Origin: a virus
Length of the DNA: 25,749 nt
IMG/VR virus record: IMGVR_UViG_3300042141_000168
Coordinates: 1-25,749 of that record
Reading direction: 5' to 3' (one strand)
Part shown: in pieces, positions 1 through 6,532 of the stretch
How the letters are laid out: each line of letters opens with the position of its first letter
Numbering within the stretch: position 1 is the stretch's first letter
Notes under the pieces: generated by a model
What the model saw: only the letters and a program-made list of their open reading frames with translations
The model's database searches: none
Told to the model about the DNA's origin: nothing
Position numbers and translations under genes: made by a program

Positions 1-157
1 CTGGAACTACCAGAGCAGTAGCTGTTTAGGTGTGGTCGGCCTAACGGGTCATCAACCTGCTCGGCTTATCCGAGATTCCGGATAAGCATCCTTATTTCAA
101 CGAGTTGCGACGGCGGGGGTCTCCCCTGCCACCTTTGCGCCGAGCGAGCACCATTAT
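1..157. other. Structured non-coding stretch with several hairpins
   Basis: No convincing gene is visible here. One frame is open from base 2 to a TAA at 83-85 and could be the last 27 codons of a gene entering from the left, but it shows no recognisable motif. Inverted repeats are dense. GCTTATCCG (64-72) pairs perfectly with CGGATAAGC (79-87). CTCGG (60-64) can instead pair with CCGAG (70-74), which would exclude the first stem. GGCGGGG (112-118) pairs with CCCC and GCC at 123-130 across a GTCT loop. No T-run follows any of these, so none is a clear terminator. The stretch could be a structured RNA, a bidirectional terminator without U-tract, or part of the adjacent repeat region. Confidence 0.3.
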
Positions 158-227
158 ATGTTCGAAGGTAAAAAAAGAATCCGTTTCCAGAGCCTCCCGG
201 GGCTCGAAATTTTCCCGTGCGGAAAGG

Positions 228-528
228 TAGGGAACCTCATAGGGAACTGGGGAACCACTCGAAAAAGTCCCCTATTTTGTAAGTCGTTGAAAAACAGAAT
301 CTCCGCTGGGGTTAGGGAACTTAGGGAACTATTTTTAAATTATAAATAAAAATATATTATATATAGCCAGTAGCCTATTACCCTACGTATGGGCTGTGTA
401 TAGCCGGAGGTTTTCAACAAGGTTCCCTATTCCCTAAGTTCCCTAAATTCCGTGTAAGTTTCTTCCCAGTTGTGTTTTACAAAATAGGGAACCATTTTTG
501 AGGTCCCCTAAATTTCCAAGGTTCCCTC
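228..528. repeat. Array of TAGGGAAC octamers in two inverted arms (candidate origin or master operator)
   Basis: The octamer TAGGGAAC or a one-base variant occurs about a dozen times. Left-arm copies are at 228-235, 240-247, 249-255 (GGGGAAC), 313-320 and 322-329. Right-arm copies are mostly inverted: 422-429, 430-436, 438-445, 503-510 and 521-528, with one forward copy at 485-492. The arms are imperfect mirror images around about position 379. TTAGGGAACTTAGGGAA at 312-328 is exactly complementary to 430-446, and 270-282 is exactly complementary to 477-489. A roughly 35-bp AT-only stretch (331-366) sits on one side of the dyad, and CCCTACGTATGGG lies near the centre. Iterons flanking an AT-rich unwinding segment are typical of replication origins; binding of a repressor is the alternative. 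The arrangement is visible directly; the function is inferred. Confidence 0.7.
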
Positions 529-589
529 AATTTTTTCTGGTATTTCGTATAGTAAGTCTGCCATACGGCAAAAACCCCACCCGGCCTCT

Positions 590-629
590 AAAAAGCTAAG
601 GCTCACAGAGAGTGGTATCCCTGTGAGCC
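590..629 (-). terminator. Rho-independent terminator of the leftward operon
   Basis: GGCTCACAG (600-608) and CTGTGAGCC (621-629) form a perfect 9-bp stem with a 12-nt loop. Read leftward, the stem is followed by TTAGCTTTTT (590-599), a fair U-tract. It lies 27 bp beyond the stop of the last leftward gene, as expected for the terminator of the whole leftward block. The T-run is interrupted, so efficiency is uncertain. Confidence 0.7.
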
Positions 630-656
630 ATTGCTAGGTTCCCTTTTCGGGGTCGG

Positions 657-1190
657 TTACTTGACGGACTCTACTTTGGGCCATTCAACCCTGATCCAAT
701 GCTGACAGTTTAACGAGAACATTTCGACTCCCGGCAGCATGGCTGGGATGCGTTTGTAGGTTTTCGCGAGGAACCGGGAGTAGGATAACCCTGTCAGCGG
801 CCCCACAACCTCCTTATGGAATTTCGTAAGCCTTCCATCCCACACCGGGGCCTGCGCCGTTGCCTCGTATCCGGAGTCCGCGTAGATTCGGATAGCCCCC
901 ATGATGACATCCACCGTGGATTTCGGTCTTTGGCGCTTGGACCCTATCTCCAGTGCCAAAACAAGCTCGTCTTCCGCTGTTAAGGGGTGGTTTTGGAGCG
1001 TTTTTGAGGCTTCCTCCGCGCTAAAATACGTCGCACGCCCGTTACAAGCGGCAAAACCCCCGACAACAGGGGCCCCCGGGGCCGCATCTGGGCTGTATTC
1101 CACCGAAATACCCCATTTTTCGCTCTTAAAGACCAGATAATCGCCTTGCCGGACGATAGCTGCCAGCGTTCCAGAGTTCGATACAATCAT
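657..1190 (-). CDS. Hypothetical phage protein, 177 residues
   Basis: Function not recognised. This is the last gene of the leftward operon. I place the start at ATG 1190 because it forms the ATGA overlap with the TGA of the upstream gene (1187-1189), the same junction used throughout this operon; the frame stays open upstream to 1307 but would then overlap the previous gene heavily. The protein is soluble-looking and mixed alpha/beta, with no signal peptide or membrane segment. It has a Trp/Cys-containing C-terminus (NCQHWIRVEW) and a basic central part (GSKRQRPK). It ends 27 bp before the operon terminator. Small unknowns at the end of an early operon are often host-interaction or DNA-modulating proteins, but nothing in the sequence proves that. 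Confidence 0.75.
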   Translation of the reverse strand: MIVSNSGTLAAIVRQGDYLVFKSEKWGISVEYSPDAAPGAPVVGGFAACNGRATYFSAEEASKTLQNHPLTAEDELVLALEIGSKRQRPKSTVDVIMGAIRIYADSGYEATAQAPVWDGRLTKFHKEVVGPLTGLSYSRFLAKTYKRIPAMLPGVEMFSLNCQHWIRVEWPKVESVK

Positions 1191-1414
1191 GCTTTTGGGT
1201 TGAACGGCATCAATTCGAACAAAAGGGCTTGCTCGAGAGCAGTTATAGTTTCTTCCCACGCTTTCGCTGTTTCCACCCACCCGCTTTCCTTGCAGAGAGC
1301 AAGACACTTACGGCTGTGGTCGAGTTTTGCTTTGGTGGTGGGGTATTTTTCTTCTTGCCCGTCAAATATACGGGTTATAGCGGGGTTTGAGTATAACTCG
1401 TGCTTAACAATCAT
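1187..1414 (-). CDS. Small hypothetical protein, 75 residues
   Basis: Function not recognised. The start is taken as ATG 1414 (MIVKHELYSNP), because this gives a 4-nt gap after the upstream stop at 1419 and a 4-bp ATGA overlap with the downstream gene. Longer readings from 1510 would run deep into the upstream gene. The middle is rich in Lys and Glu and predicted helical (residues about 20-65, with KAKLDHSRKCLALC and AKAWEETITALEQALL), so it may form a helical hairpin. Two Cys residues in that helix are too few for a metal site. No clear Shine-Dalgarno sequence precedes it, which suggests translational coupling to the gene before it. Confidence 0.65.
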   Translation of the reverse strand: MIVKHELYSNPAITRIFDGQEEKYPTTKAKLDHSRKCLALCKESGWVETAKAWEETITALEQALLFELMPFNPKA

Positions 1415-1418
1415 AGTC

Positions 1419-1961
1419 TTATTCGCAGTGCCACACTTTGTTTTGCCTGACAAGCCTTGGAGTAGGCGAGGTTTTAGGTAAAGTAAAGGACTTTTCTTCC
1501 ATGAACACATGATTCGTGGGTTGAATGGTCAGTCGGTTATTGGATAACTGGATAAAAAGGAACTCTTTTGCCTGCTCGGGGTAGGCCGAGAAGGCGTCCC
1601 CCACCGGGGCAACTGAGAATAAATACTGCCCTTCATCCCCCCATATCGTTTGGCAGGCCAAGCCGTCCAGATATGGGTAAACCAACGCCGTCCAATCCCA
1701 CCCGTAGCAGTCCCAGAACTGCGCCTTGTTGATCGGCCAGTCTACAAGGACGGCGGGAGAGAATGTGATCGCGTGCGGCGGCAGGTTGCGGTAGATCGCG
1801 CCATTTTCCAACATTACGTTTAAACCCCACGCCCGCCCGGGGTAGGAGTTCATACCGAACCAGACGGCGGGGACGAGTCCGCAGGGTTCTTTGTGTGTAA
1901 AGGTTGAGTCAACCCATATGTAGAGGTGTCTTGGCAGCGGGCCTGCAAATGTATTTTTCAT
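1419..1961 (-). CDS. Hypothetical phage protein rich in Trp and aromatic residues, 180 residues
   Basis: Function not recognised. The protein is unusually rich in Trp, Tyr, Phe and Pro (PAVWFGMNSYPGRAWG, WDCYGWDWTALVYPYLDG), suggesting a compact beta-rich globular domain. No catalytic signature, signal peptide or membrane segment stands out. The start ATG 1961 overlaps the stop of the sigma-factor-like gene (TGA 1958-1960), so the two are probably translationally coupled, which hints at a related role or at least co-expression. The C-terminus (residues about 140-180) is a polar tail ending in WHCE. I have the impression that similar proteins occur in other uncultured phages, but cannot verify this without a search. 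Confidence 0.75.
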   Translation of the reverse strand: MKNTFAGPLPRHLYIWVDSTFTHKEPCGLVPAVWFGMNSYPGRAWGLNVMLENGAIYRNLPPHAITFSPAVLVDWPINKAQFWDCYGWDWTALVYPYLDGLACQTIWGDEGQYLFSVAPVGDAFSAYPEQAKEFLFIQLSNNRLTIQPTNHVFMEEKSFTLPKTSPTPRLVRQNKVWHCE

Positions 1962-2449
1962 TTTGGTTCTTTTTTGATGAGCCTTTTCAATGCCCCCTCT
2001 GCGCGGTGGAGGCGTGCTTGGGTGGCGCTCGGTGATAAACCAACCTCATTCGCTATAACCGCTACGGTCTTGCCCTCGAAGAAGCGTTTATGGAGCAAAG
2101 CCCGTTTTTTATCAGGCATTTTACCCAAAGCGGCCATGAGTCTAGGCATCCGTGGGTCGGTTTTACTTGGGCGCTCGGGGATAATCTCTCCCCAGAACCG
2201 CTTCATAGCTGCAAACCTCCGGGCCCTTGACACTTTATGGTCAAGCGCTTGGCGCTTAACGGATACGTGAAGGAGGGTTCGCATGGTGGCTTTTTCGGGG
2301 TCGAAAGTAGCGATGTTTTTCCAGACACGCACAAGCGTCTGCTGCACAGCGTCCTTTGCCGCCTCCTCGCATCCGAGAATTGATTTAGCGGCTTTCACAA
2401 GGCTTTGAAAGTTTGACCGAACCGTCTCATTAAATTCTTCTTCAGTCAT
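1958..2449 (-). CDS. ECF-type RNA polymerase sigma factor homologue
   Basis: A 163-residue protein with both domains of an extracytoplasmic-function sigma factor. The sigma region 2 part lies at about residues 10-80, with the characteristic EAAKDAVQQTLVRVWKNI helix, FD, then MRTLLHVSVKRQALDH. The region 4 helix-turn-helix is at about 105-160, with LGKMPDKKRALLHKRFFEG, then VAVIANEVGLSPSATQARLHRA. Regions 1 and 3 are absent, as is normal for ECF factors, and the length is typical. It would recruit host RNA polymerase to specific promoters. The gene is coupled on both sides by ATGA overlaps (2446-2449 and 1958-1961) near the end of the early leftward operon, a sensible place for a middle or late transcription switch protein. 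No anti-sigma gene is recognisable. A divergent phage HTH regulator that only resembles a sigma factor is the alternative. Confidence 0.85.
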   Translation of the reverse strand: MTEEEFNETVRSNFQSLVKAAKSILGCEEAAKDAVQQTLVRVWKNIATFDPEKATMRTLLHVSVKRQALDHKVSRARRFAAMKRFWGEIIPERPSKTDPRMPRLMAALGKMPDKKRALLHKRFFEGKTVAVIANEVGLSPSATQARLHRAEGALKRLIKKEPK

Positions 2450-2919
2450 TTAGGTGTTTTCTCGTAGGCTTCGACGGCGTCCCGAAGGGCATAAATGAAC
2501 CCAGCGGTCGGCGCGGTATCCTTCCAACTCGGCTGATCCCAGCGGGCGATAAGCTCTTTGGCCTTTTCCGCCATGACATCCGCTCGTTCAAGGTCGCCAA
2601 TCACTCGGTCATGTGCTTCATCGGACTTGCGGGCGCTGATACGCGCCACGTCCCGTTCGGCGTGCGTGACTTTGAGTTGCACCTTCAACTCATCGCGCTC
2701 GGCTATTGCTTTGGTTTTTTCGTTAAAAAACTGGGCGGCGTTTACGGATTCAGTCCCCCAATGCTCCCTCGCCTCGTCGCGTTCGCGTTCCATTTTTCGG
2801 CAAAAAGCTATAACGTCGTCGCTCCACGACCCTTTTTTACGGAAGAAAGCGTCCGTCTCTGGCGAGGAGCAGAAAAACTTCGCTACGGGGGTTTCAACTT
2901 TACTTACTTCAATCTTCAT
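2446..2919 (-). CDS. Coiled-coil protein of unknown function, 157 residues
   Basis: The central part (about residues 40-130) is a long Glu/Arg/Lys-rich helix (CRKMERERDEAREHWG, then NEKTKAIAERDELKVQLKV and KSDEAHDRVIGDLERAD) with heptad-like spacing, so it probably dimerises as a coiled coil. The N-terminal segment includes FFCSSPETDAFFRKKGSW and the C-terminus a short amphipathic helix. No enzyme motif is visible. The start ATG 2919 is preceded by AAGGA a few bases upstream, one of the few good ribosome-binding sites in this operon, and overlaps the TGA of the zinc-ribbon gene. A structural or adaptor role is likely but unproven. Confidence 0.75.
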   Translation of the reverse strand: MKIEVSKVETPVAKFFCSSPETDAFFRKKGSWSDDVIAFCRKMERERDEAREHWGTESVNAAQFFNEKTKAIAERDELKVQLKVTHAERDVARISARKSDEAHDRVIGDLERADVMAEKAKELIARWDQPSWKDTAPTAGFIYALRDAVEAYEKTPK

Positions 2920-3104
2920 TTATTTCCTTTCTCTTTGAACCAGTTAGGGAAGTGCCCGTAGTCCCGAGGTTCGGTGACATTCTTGTTCTCCCCGCAGACG
3001 CCGCACTTGCCGTAGTGCCAAGTTGATACGCGGTCTTGTTTCTTGTTCGCGCCGTGCTTGGTTCCGCAGTCCCAACAAGCCCAGTTTGGGTATTCTTTTT
3101 TCAT
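2916..3104 (-). CDS. Small zinc-ribbon protein
   Basis: A 62-residue protein with two CxxC knuckles, C10-W-D-C13 and C34-G-V-C37, separated by 20 residues, the layout of a zinc ribbon. The segment after the second knuckle, NVTEPRDYGHFPNW, resembles a conserved stretch I associate with small phage zinc-ribbon proteins of unknown function. GGAGGT lies nine bases before the ATG, a strong Shine-Dalgarno. Such proteins usually bind nucleic acid or stabilise a complex, but no target can be read here. It overlaps its neighbours by 4 bp on each side, in a stretch of regulatory genes (XRE, zinc ribbon, coiled coil, sigma). Confidence 0.8.
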   Translation of the reverse strand: MKKEYPNWACWDCGTKHGANKKQDRVSTWHYGKCGVCGENKNVTEPRDYGHFPNWFKEKGNK

Positions 3105-3358
3105 GCCACGATACCTCCGAATGCCCTATCGGCTTTGACCGCGAGTTCTACTGTGAGATTGCGGTGTCCATTCTCGATGTCCGAGTAGTGTGAAGCACTG
3201 ATCCCAAGCATCTTAGCAGCCCCTCGCATGGGTATCTTTTTAGCGAGACGCCTGACTCTCATGTTCTTTGCTGCCAGTCTTTGCAGTTTTGAAAGCGCCT
3301 CTTTTTCGTGCTGAACGGTCTTTTCTATCTCCTGCATTACAAGTGTTATATTATTCAT
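3101..3358 (-). CDS. XRE/Cro-type helix-turn-helix regulator
   Basis: An 85-residue protein with an N-terminal helix (about residues 1-35: VMQEIEKTVQHEKEALSKLQ) and a C-terminal XRE-like HTH at about 37-80, including RGAAKMLGISASHYSDIENG and then RNLTVELAVKADRAFG. The pattern alanine, glycine-I-S and S-x-IE-x-G is diagnostic for lambda-repressor-like HTH domains. It would bind DNA as a dimer and could repress or activate phage promoters. It is embedded in the early operon rather than facing a divergent promoter, so it may tune expression rather than be the main lysogeny repressor. No peptidase or oligomerisation domain is attached, which fits a Cro-like role. Confidence 0.8.
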   Translation of the reverse strand: MNNITLVMQEIEKTVQHEKEALSKLQRLAAKNMRVRRLAKKIPMRGAAKMLGISASHYSDIENGHRNLTVELAVKADRAFGGIVA

Positions 3359-3642
3359 TTGTTTTCTTCAAATCCTGCGATTTCAGCCGCGCATCGTGCA
3401 TACCCGGCTATGTCTATGTATGTATCCCGCGTTGGCGTGTAGACCGCCCGGGCGATTTTAAGTAGAATCATCAAGTGCGCCACATCGAGGGCACTAAGGG
3501 AGGCCCCCATACCAGCCTTTCGCGAGCTGATGTAGGCATTCCAAAATCGAGCAATTCGCTCGTGGTTGGGTTCTGCCGCGTCGTAGTCGCGTCGGCGGTC
3601 GCCGGACGTTACTTCCAATGCTTCTTGTAGTATGCTTTTCAT
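3355..3642 (-). CDS. DUF6378-like phage protein
   Basis: A 95-residue protein matching the pattern I associate with DUF6378, a phage family without known activity: R-x-Y-D-x-A-E-P-N-H-E-R-I near residue 25, then F-W-N-A-Y, then ALDVAHLMILLKIAR near residue 52, and DTYIDIAGYARCAAE near the end. The conserved Asp, His and Lys residues in these helices look like an all-alpha MazG/HisE-like fold, so a nucleotide-handling role is possible but unproven. The first eleven codons closely resemble the start of the gene at 4131. Coupled by ATGA overlaps on both sides. Confidence 0.75.
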   Translation of the reverse strand: MKSILQEALEVTSGDRRRDYDAAEPNHERIARFWNAYISSRKAGMGASLSALDVAHLMILLKIARAVYTPTRDTYIDIAGYARCAAEIAGFEENK

Positions 3643-3881
3643 AAAGATTTTGCGGTCCGTATTTTGTAAACGAGGTCAAGAGCTTTTTTTACGCCTGATA
3701 CTAGGTGGTGCACCCCCGGGTTCAGAATTACTACCTGCTCTAAAACTTCCCCGACATGCTCGATGGATTCTTTTAACACGTCGCACTCTTTTTCCAGAAG
3801 TTGGCACGTCTGAAGCAACTGCGACAAAGCAGCGGTGAACTTCTCGACCCTCTGCTCCTCATCCGTTCTTGCGAAGCACAT
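3639..3881 (-). CDS. Downstream fragment of a frameshifted gene: helical protein
   Basis: Shown from the first in-frame ATG (3881), but the frame is open well upstream to 3956, across the 11-C run at 3911-3921. Removing one C joins it to the upstream 90-codon gene, giving one protein of 163 residues. In that joined reading, residues after the run read GAWVGENTPAFM followed by a helical, heptad-rich region (FTAALSQLLQTCQLLEKEC, then LKESIEHVGEVLEQVV). The downstream end has the usual ATGA overlap with the DUF6378-like gene, so this reading frame is certainly used. Whether it is translated alone from 3881, as a fusion by slippage, or is one gene with a sequencing indel cannot be decided here. 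Confidence 0.6.
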   Translation of the reverse strand: MCFARTDEEQRVEKFTAALSQLLQTCQLLEKECDVLKESIEHVGEVLEQVVILNPGVHHLVSGVKKALDLVYKIRTAKSL

Positions 3882-4131
3882 GAACGCGGGAGTGTTTTCT
3901 CCAACCCAAGCCCCCCCCCCCGGTGTTGAACGCCATGTATTCCTGTGCTTCCTCATAAGTCATTTCTTGCTGTGTGAGGATTGAGAGGCACAGCCCCCGG
4001 TCGTAGACGGCAAATGGCTTTCCGAACTGCCTCGCTATACCGACGAAAGCTCGCTCAAAACCATCCGCCAGTGTAATTTCTTCGTCTTCTGTAAGACACT
4101 CTTCTATTGTTTCTTGTATTAGGGTTTTCAT
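3859..4131 (-). CDS. Upstream part of a frameshifted gene: small phage protein
   Basis: A 90-codon frame starting at ATG 4131, which overlaps the stop of the PrimPol-helicase gene. Residues about 20-70 (ADGFERAFVGIARQFGKPF, AVYDRGLCLSIL, EMTYEEAQEYMAFN) look like a compact small phage domain in which a YEEAxEYxxFN motif is normally followed by a G-A-x-V-G-E-x-TP stretch. Here that stretch lies in the neighbouring frame, immediately after an 11-G run on the coding strand. As read, the frame instead ends in an unrelated tail (LGWRKHSRVHVLRKNG). This strongly suggests that the natural product continues in the other frame. Function unknown. Confidence 0.65.
   Translation of the reverse strand: MKTLIQETIEECLTEDEEITLADGFERAFVGIARQFGKPFAVYDRGLCLSILTQQEMTYEEAQEYMAFNTGGGGLGWRKHSRVHVLRKNG
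3911..3921. repeat. Homopolymer run of 11 C (G on coding strand) at a frame junction
   Basis: Eleven consecutive C, read as GGGGGGGGGGG on the coding strand. Deleting one base, or an equivalent slip, fuses the 3859-4131 and 3639-3956 frames into one open frame with a plausible motif (NTGGGAWVGENTP). Sequencing error, programmed slippage and phase variation are all compatible. Confidence 0.9.
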
Positions 4132-6335
4132 AAATCGTGGGGCATTATGGAGTAGCGGGTTGATTCAACTTTGGATTTCGTTGAGTTGTGGATTATGTGA
4201 ACCCCCGTCCCAGAGGTCTTCGCCATTTTGGAAAGGCGCATTCCGATGGAGCGCACCGTCATGGCTTGGATCAGCCCCTTAACAGCAGGGTGGGAGTTGA
4301 TTATGCTCGTCAGAGACGCCGCCGTTCCGACCCACGGCATTTTTTTCTGCTTAAGTTCGACCATGTCGTTGTCGGTCTCCCAAAGAATATCCAGAACCCC
4401 GGAAAGGTCAGAGTCGTAGGAGTTAGCTACCGCGTTTCTGCGAACAACCGGGTGGATGTAGTTCTGCATCCCCCAGCGGTGGTTCGTGTTGACCAAGCTC
4501 TTCAAAGGCTTCCAGTGGAGCAGCCAGTTCAGGAAGAAAGGGCTCTCTTGGCGCAGGGTGCGCTCGGTGACAGCGTTTCCTTGGAATACAAACGGCTTGG
4601 AGTTCAACCCGAACACCATGAGTTTGTCTTCGATGTTCCGGTCTAAGTCGGGAATCATCAACAAGCTGATTGGGTCTTCGTTCAGCGTCACCATGAGCCG
4701 CCCGTTGAATGGGACCATCTGGCGATCCACGAACTTTGGGTGGTAAGCCACCATCGGGTTTGCGATGAGGCGCTTGACGCGTTCGCTGAATTTCTGGTGC
4801 TGGACACGGTCGCTGGCAGCTAACGAGTCGTCTATGTGCCAGTGCCCGACTTCCATAAGTTCTTTGCAGAAAGACTCACCAGCTACGAGGTAGTCTCCAG
4901 CTTCCGAGCCTCCGCCCATAAGCAGAGGAATCCAGAAGGCGTTCATCAGCGTTTTTCCTCGGTTGGTTCCGCCCACCATGAAGATAGCGTGACCGCGATT
5001 GAGTGACCCGCTTCTGGCTCCTTCATAAAACAGCTTCAACCATGCAAGAAGGTAGACAAGCTGCCGTTTTGGCGTGAACATCGACCCCAGCCACGACGCG
5101 ATCCACGGGAACCCTTGTCCCCATGCTGGATTCGGGGTTGTTGTGTCTGGCTCCATCACTTTGACACGAGCTAGGTTCAAGAAACGCTTGCCCGCTATAG
5201 GCAATACCTCGCGGGTGTCGTAAACGACAGGGACAGCACCATCGAGCACCTTGCTTTGTTGAATATGCAGTAGCGCATTTTCAACTTCAGACGGGCTGTT
5301 TCCCTGCCCCTTGGTGCGGCTTAACCCCTGCGCCCCGGCGAGATACAGGATCAGATCGTCTTTAGGCTGAGCCCTCCACGCCCCATCCGGCCACTTCCGG
5401 TAGTATCCAACACGGGGTATGTAATAGATGGCTTCGGTAGCAGCACCGATCTTGTTCTCTTCGAACTTCCGTGTGAAATCCTTCCCCAGTATTTCAGCGT
5501 AGGATTTAAACAGCTTGTCCTCGGCACTGAAGCAGTAGACGCCCCACGGGCGGTAAACCGTGGACTTAGGGTTCTTCGCGTCCGGATGCCATACGGCGGG
5601 GCCTAGAACTCCGTCCTCGAAAGGGACATCCTTCGGCCATTTTCCGGGGAATTTGGCTTCGATCTCTTTAAAGACCAAGTCCATCGGGATTTCCGTGCTG
5701 CCTTTTGGTTGCTTGCTTTTGGATACTGAACGAACAGCTTTGAAAAACGTCCCTTGAACTTCAGACGAGGGCAGGGGGGCTTTATTGAAGCGCTCCCATA
5801 CCCCGCCGATGTCGTAGTAAGTCGCTGGCTTCTTGTAGGCGGCTTCGTCAAGCCCAGCCAATAGAAGCGGGAGCTTGAGGAGCTTCTTCAATGCTTCCAG
5901 CGTCTCCAATATGAACGCATCTCCTGATTCGCCCACGTTCAAAGGGTTCTCAAACTCCCAAACCAAACGATGGTTCCCACTGGGCGTGATGACCCCCCAC
6001 TGCGGCATGAGAGCCGGGGTATCTTTCAAAATCTGCTCCACGTTGTCCCTGATTTGCGACATGGTCCCCGGGGACGGGGCGTCGTAGTCTGCTACTACCC
6101 CGTGCATCCTCCACGGAGGGTTCTCGGCGCGTGTGTTAATCCGCTGCTTTGTGTTTAAACCCTCCCAAAGTGAGAAAACACAAGTGTCCGTTTTCGGGTC
6201 CGCGAGCCATTTCCTGCGGGTTTCCTTGTCCATACCAGCGGGTTCGTTTGTTTGGACGCGCTGCCCCTCTGCCCCCGGGTTCGAGAAAGTGTAGACGTCT
6301 TGCGACGATAAGTTTTTTAAAGCGAGATAGGTCAT
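4128..6335 (-). CDS. Primase-polymerase / SF3 helicase (replication protein)
   Basis: A 735-residue replication protein. The N-terminal part (residues about 1-190) resembles an archaeo-eukaryotic primase: VVADYDA supplies the D83-x-D85 metal-binding pair and PSGNHRLVWEF supplies the SGxH motif (119-122). The C-terminal half is a superfamily 3 type ATPase: Walker A GGTNRGKT (455-462), Walker B-like HWHIDD (D502, D503) and a sensor Asn in MVTLNEDP (N552). The middle (about 240-440) is a linker of the kind found in D5-like or DUF5906-like proteins. It would prime and unwind phage DNA at the origin. It is transcribed after DNA polymerase and coupled to its neighbours by ATGA overlaps. Motif assignment is by eye; the primase third acidic residue is not identified with confidence. 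Confidence 0.85.
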   Translation of the reverse strand: MTYLALKNLSSQDVYTFSNPGAEGQRVQTNEPAGMDKETRRKWLADPKTDTCVFSLWEGLNTKQRINTRAENPPWRMHGVVADYDAPSPGTMSQIRDNVEQILKDTPALMPQWGVITPSGNHRLVWEFENPLNVGESGDAFILETLEALKKLLKLPLLLAGLDEAAYKKPATYYDIGGVWERFNKAPLPSSEVQGTFFKAVRSVSKSKQPKGSTEIPMDLVFKEIEAKFPGKWPKDVPFEDGVLGPAVWHPDAKNPKSTVYRPWGVYCFSAEDKLFKSYAEILGKDFTRKFEENKIGAATEAIYYIPRVGYYRKWPDGAWRAQPKDDLILYLAGAQGLSRTKGQGNSPSEVENALLHIQQSKVLDGAVPVVYDTREVLPIAGKRFLNLARVKVMEPDTTTPNPAWGQGFPWIASWLGSMFTPKRQLVYLLAWLKLFYEGARSGSLNRGHAIFMVGGTNRGKTLMNAFWIPLLMGGGSEAGDYLVAGESFCKELMEVGHWHIDDSLAASDRVQHQKFSERVKRLIANPMVAYHPKFVDRQMVPFNGRLMVTLNEDPISLLMIPDLDRNIEDKLMVFGLNSKPFVFQGNAVTERTLRQESPFFLNWLLHWKPLKSLVNTNHRWGMQNYIHPVVRRNAVANSYDSDLSGVLDILWETDNDMVELKQKKMPWVGTAASLTSIINSHPAVKGLIQAMTVRSIGMRLSKMAKTSGTGVHIIHNSTKSKVESTRYSIMPHDL

Positions 6336-6532
6336 ACAGCGAATGGCAAACGAAAAGGCCCGTAGTAAAGGGCTTCAGCTCCGTAGAATTCAAAAACGGG
6401 GCATTCTTCCCCGCCCCAAAAAAGGACGTCTATGCCGCGCCCTCGTTGGAACACAACATACCACCCCGGTTTATCGGGGGCGTCTTTCCAACTTGGAACT
6501 ACTTTACGATTTCTTGATTTTGCTTGCGTCAT
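6332..6532 (-). CDS. Small hypothetical protein between polymerase and primase genes
   Basis: 66 residues from ATG 6532, chosen because it gives the 4-bp ATGA overlap with the polymerase stop; the frame is open further upstream but would lie inside the polymerase gene. The sequence is short and beta-rich (APDKPGWYVVFQRG, then DVLFWGGEECPVFEFYG and YYGPFRLPF), resembling small SH3-like or DUF551-like folds in which a G-W-Y or W-Y motif is followed by a strand-rich core. No function can be assigned. Its position between the polymerase and primase-helicase suggests co-expression with the replisome. It overlaps the start of the primase gene by 4 bp. Confidence 0.7.
   Translation of the reverse strand: MTQAKSRNRKVVPSWKDAPDKPGWYVVFQRGRGIDVLFWGGEECPVFEFYGAEALYYGPFRLPFAV

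Noticed and set aside
1-100. Possible tRNA in the first 100 bases
   Set aside because: Hairpins are present, but no cloverleaf with a valid anticodon loop and TTC-containing T-loop could be folded by eye.
158-349. Rightward frame of 63 codons in the repeat region
   Set aside because: It spans the TAGGGAAC repeats, and its repeated peptide (RELRELF) is a by-product of them. It has no ribosome-binding site and no recognisable domain.
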